A DNA stretch of 6,049 nucleotides from Phycisphaerae bacterium (GTDB taxonomy: Bacteria > Planctomycetota > Phycisphaerae > JAAYCJ01). The stretch's first letter is position 1. Every line of letters starts with the position of its first letter. The translations under genes and the position numbers were made by a program. This document shows, one piece after another, positions 5,891 through 6,049 of this stretch. The notes under the pieces were generated by a model that searched no databases, was not told the DNA's origin, and worked only from the letters and a program-made list of their open reading frames with translations. The DNA lies in the NCBI GenBank assembly GCA_015486815.1, contig WFQY01000114.1:1-6049 (forward strand), written 5' to 3'.

Positions 5891-6049
5891 ATGATAAACG
5901 CTGATGTAAACATAATGGGGCTGATAGGACCTTATGAGTGGATTATACCCGCTATTATAGTTCTCTTTTTGCTCTTTGGTGCCAAAAGATTGCCCGAACT
6001 CGCACGTTCGCTCGGGAAGGCACTGGTTGAATTCAAAAAAGGTACCAAA
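5891..6049 (+). CDS. tatA: Sec-independent protein translocase subunit TatA (3' end beyond window)
   Basis: The first 53 codons of a TatA/TatE-type protein are present, with GAAGGGA (5879-5885) five bases before the ATG. TatA is a small inner-membrane protein that assembles on TatBC to pass folded proteins with twin-arginine signals across the membrane. Residues 10-15 precede a single transmembrane helix (WIIPAIIVLFLLFG, 17-30), then the family hinge FGAKRLPEL (29-37) and the amphipathic helix ARSLGKALVEFKKG (38-51). The FG hinge, the LPEL segment and LGxxxxEFKK are the diagnostic residues and match TatA better than TatB. Family members are usually 60-90 residues, so probably only a charged tail is missing. 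None of the genes in the window shows a twin-arginine signal, so a link with the glycosidase operon is not supported. Confidence 0.9.
   Translation, partial: MINADVNIMGLIGPYEWIIPAIIVLFLLFGAKRLPELARSLGKALVEFKKGTK

Noticed and set aside
3922..6049. Functional link between the sialidase-like protein and tatA
   Set aside because: The sialidase-like protein has no twin-arginine signal and tatA has its own candidate promoter beyond an unrelated broken gene.

Overview
The window looks like chromosomal DNA of a Planctomycetota bacterium, most likely class Phycisphaerae (Sedimentisphaerales-like), with Lentisphaerota or Verrucomicrobiota as a less likely alternative. The evidence is the combination of a short prepilin-like protein with an N-terminal GFxxxE signal and a C-terminal H-X9-DG motif, a perfect PEP-CTERM sorting tail, planctomycete-style glycosidase-like genes and moderate GC. 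This placement is inference from gene content, since no rRNA or tRNA gene is present.

Layout. Bases 1-473 hold no intact gene. They contain an orphan PEP-CTERM tail (198-269) without its protein body, a 7-nt-period GTAGG microrepeat (291-314), a large imperfect inverted repeat (308-369) and two near-identical CATTTA(A/G)CATTCGAC copies (378-392 and 418-432). From 474 to 5148 four genes run on the plus strand with gaps of 45, 23 and 17 nt and a good Shine-Dalgarno site before each, so they are probably one operon. They encode an H-X9-DG prepilin-like protein, a secreted TIM-barrel glycosidase-like protein with a C-terminal Ig-like domain, a GHL10-like TIM-barrel protein without a signal peptide, and an Asp-box (BNR/sialidase-fold) protein without a signal peptide. 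Bases 5149-5352 are a non-coding gap, perhaps with a fossil gene start. Bases 5353-5829 encode only the N-terminal half of an NAD-dependent epimerase/dehydratase. A tatA gene starts at 5891 and runs off the window end.

How the genes may work together. The four-gene operon is best read as a small carbohydrate-processing locus. The prepilin-like protein would be an envelope or surface component, the Ig-domain protein an exported enzyme acting on polymer, and the two leaderless proteins cytoplasmic enzymes acting on imported oligosaccharides. The substrate cannot be told from sequence. The truncated epimerase and tatA appear to be separate units; no gene here shows a twin-arginine signal that would tie it to tatA.

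Nothing resembles a defence system, CRISPR array, transposase or phage. The most notable observations are the prepilin-glycosidase operon, the orphan PEP-CTERM tail beside repeats, and the half epimerase abutting tatA.
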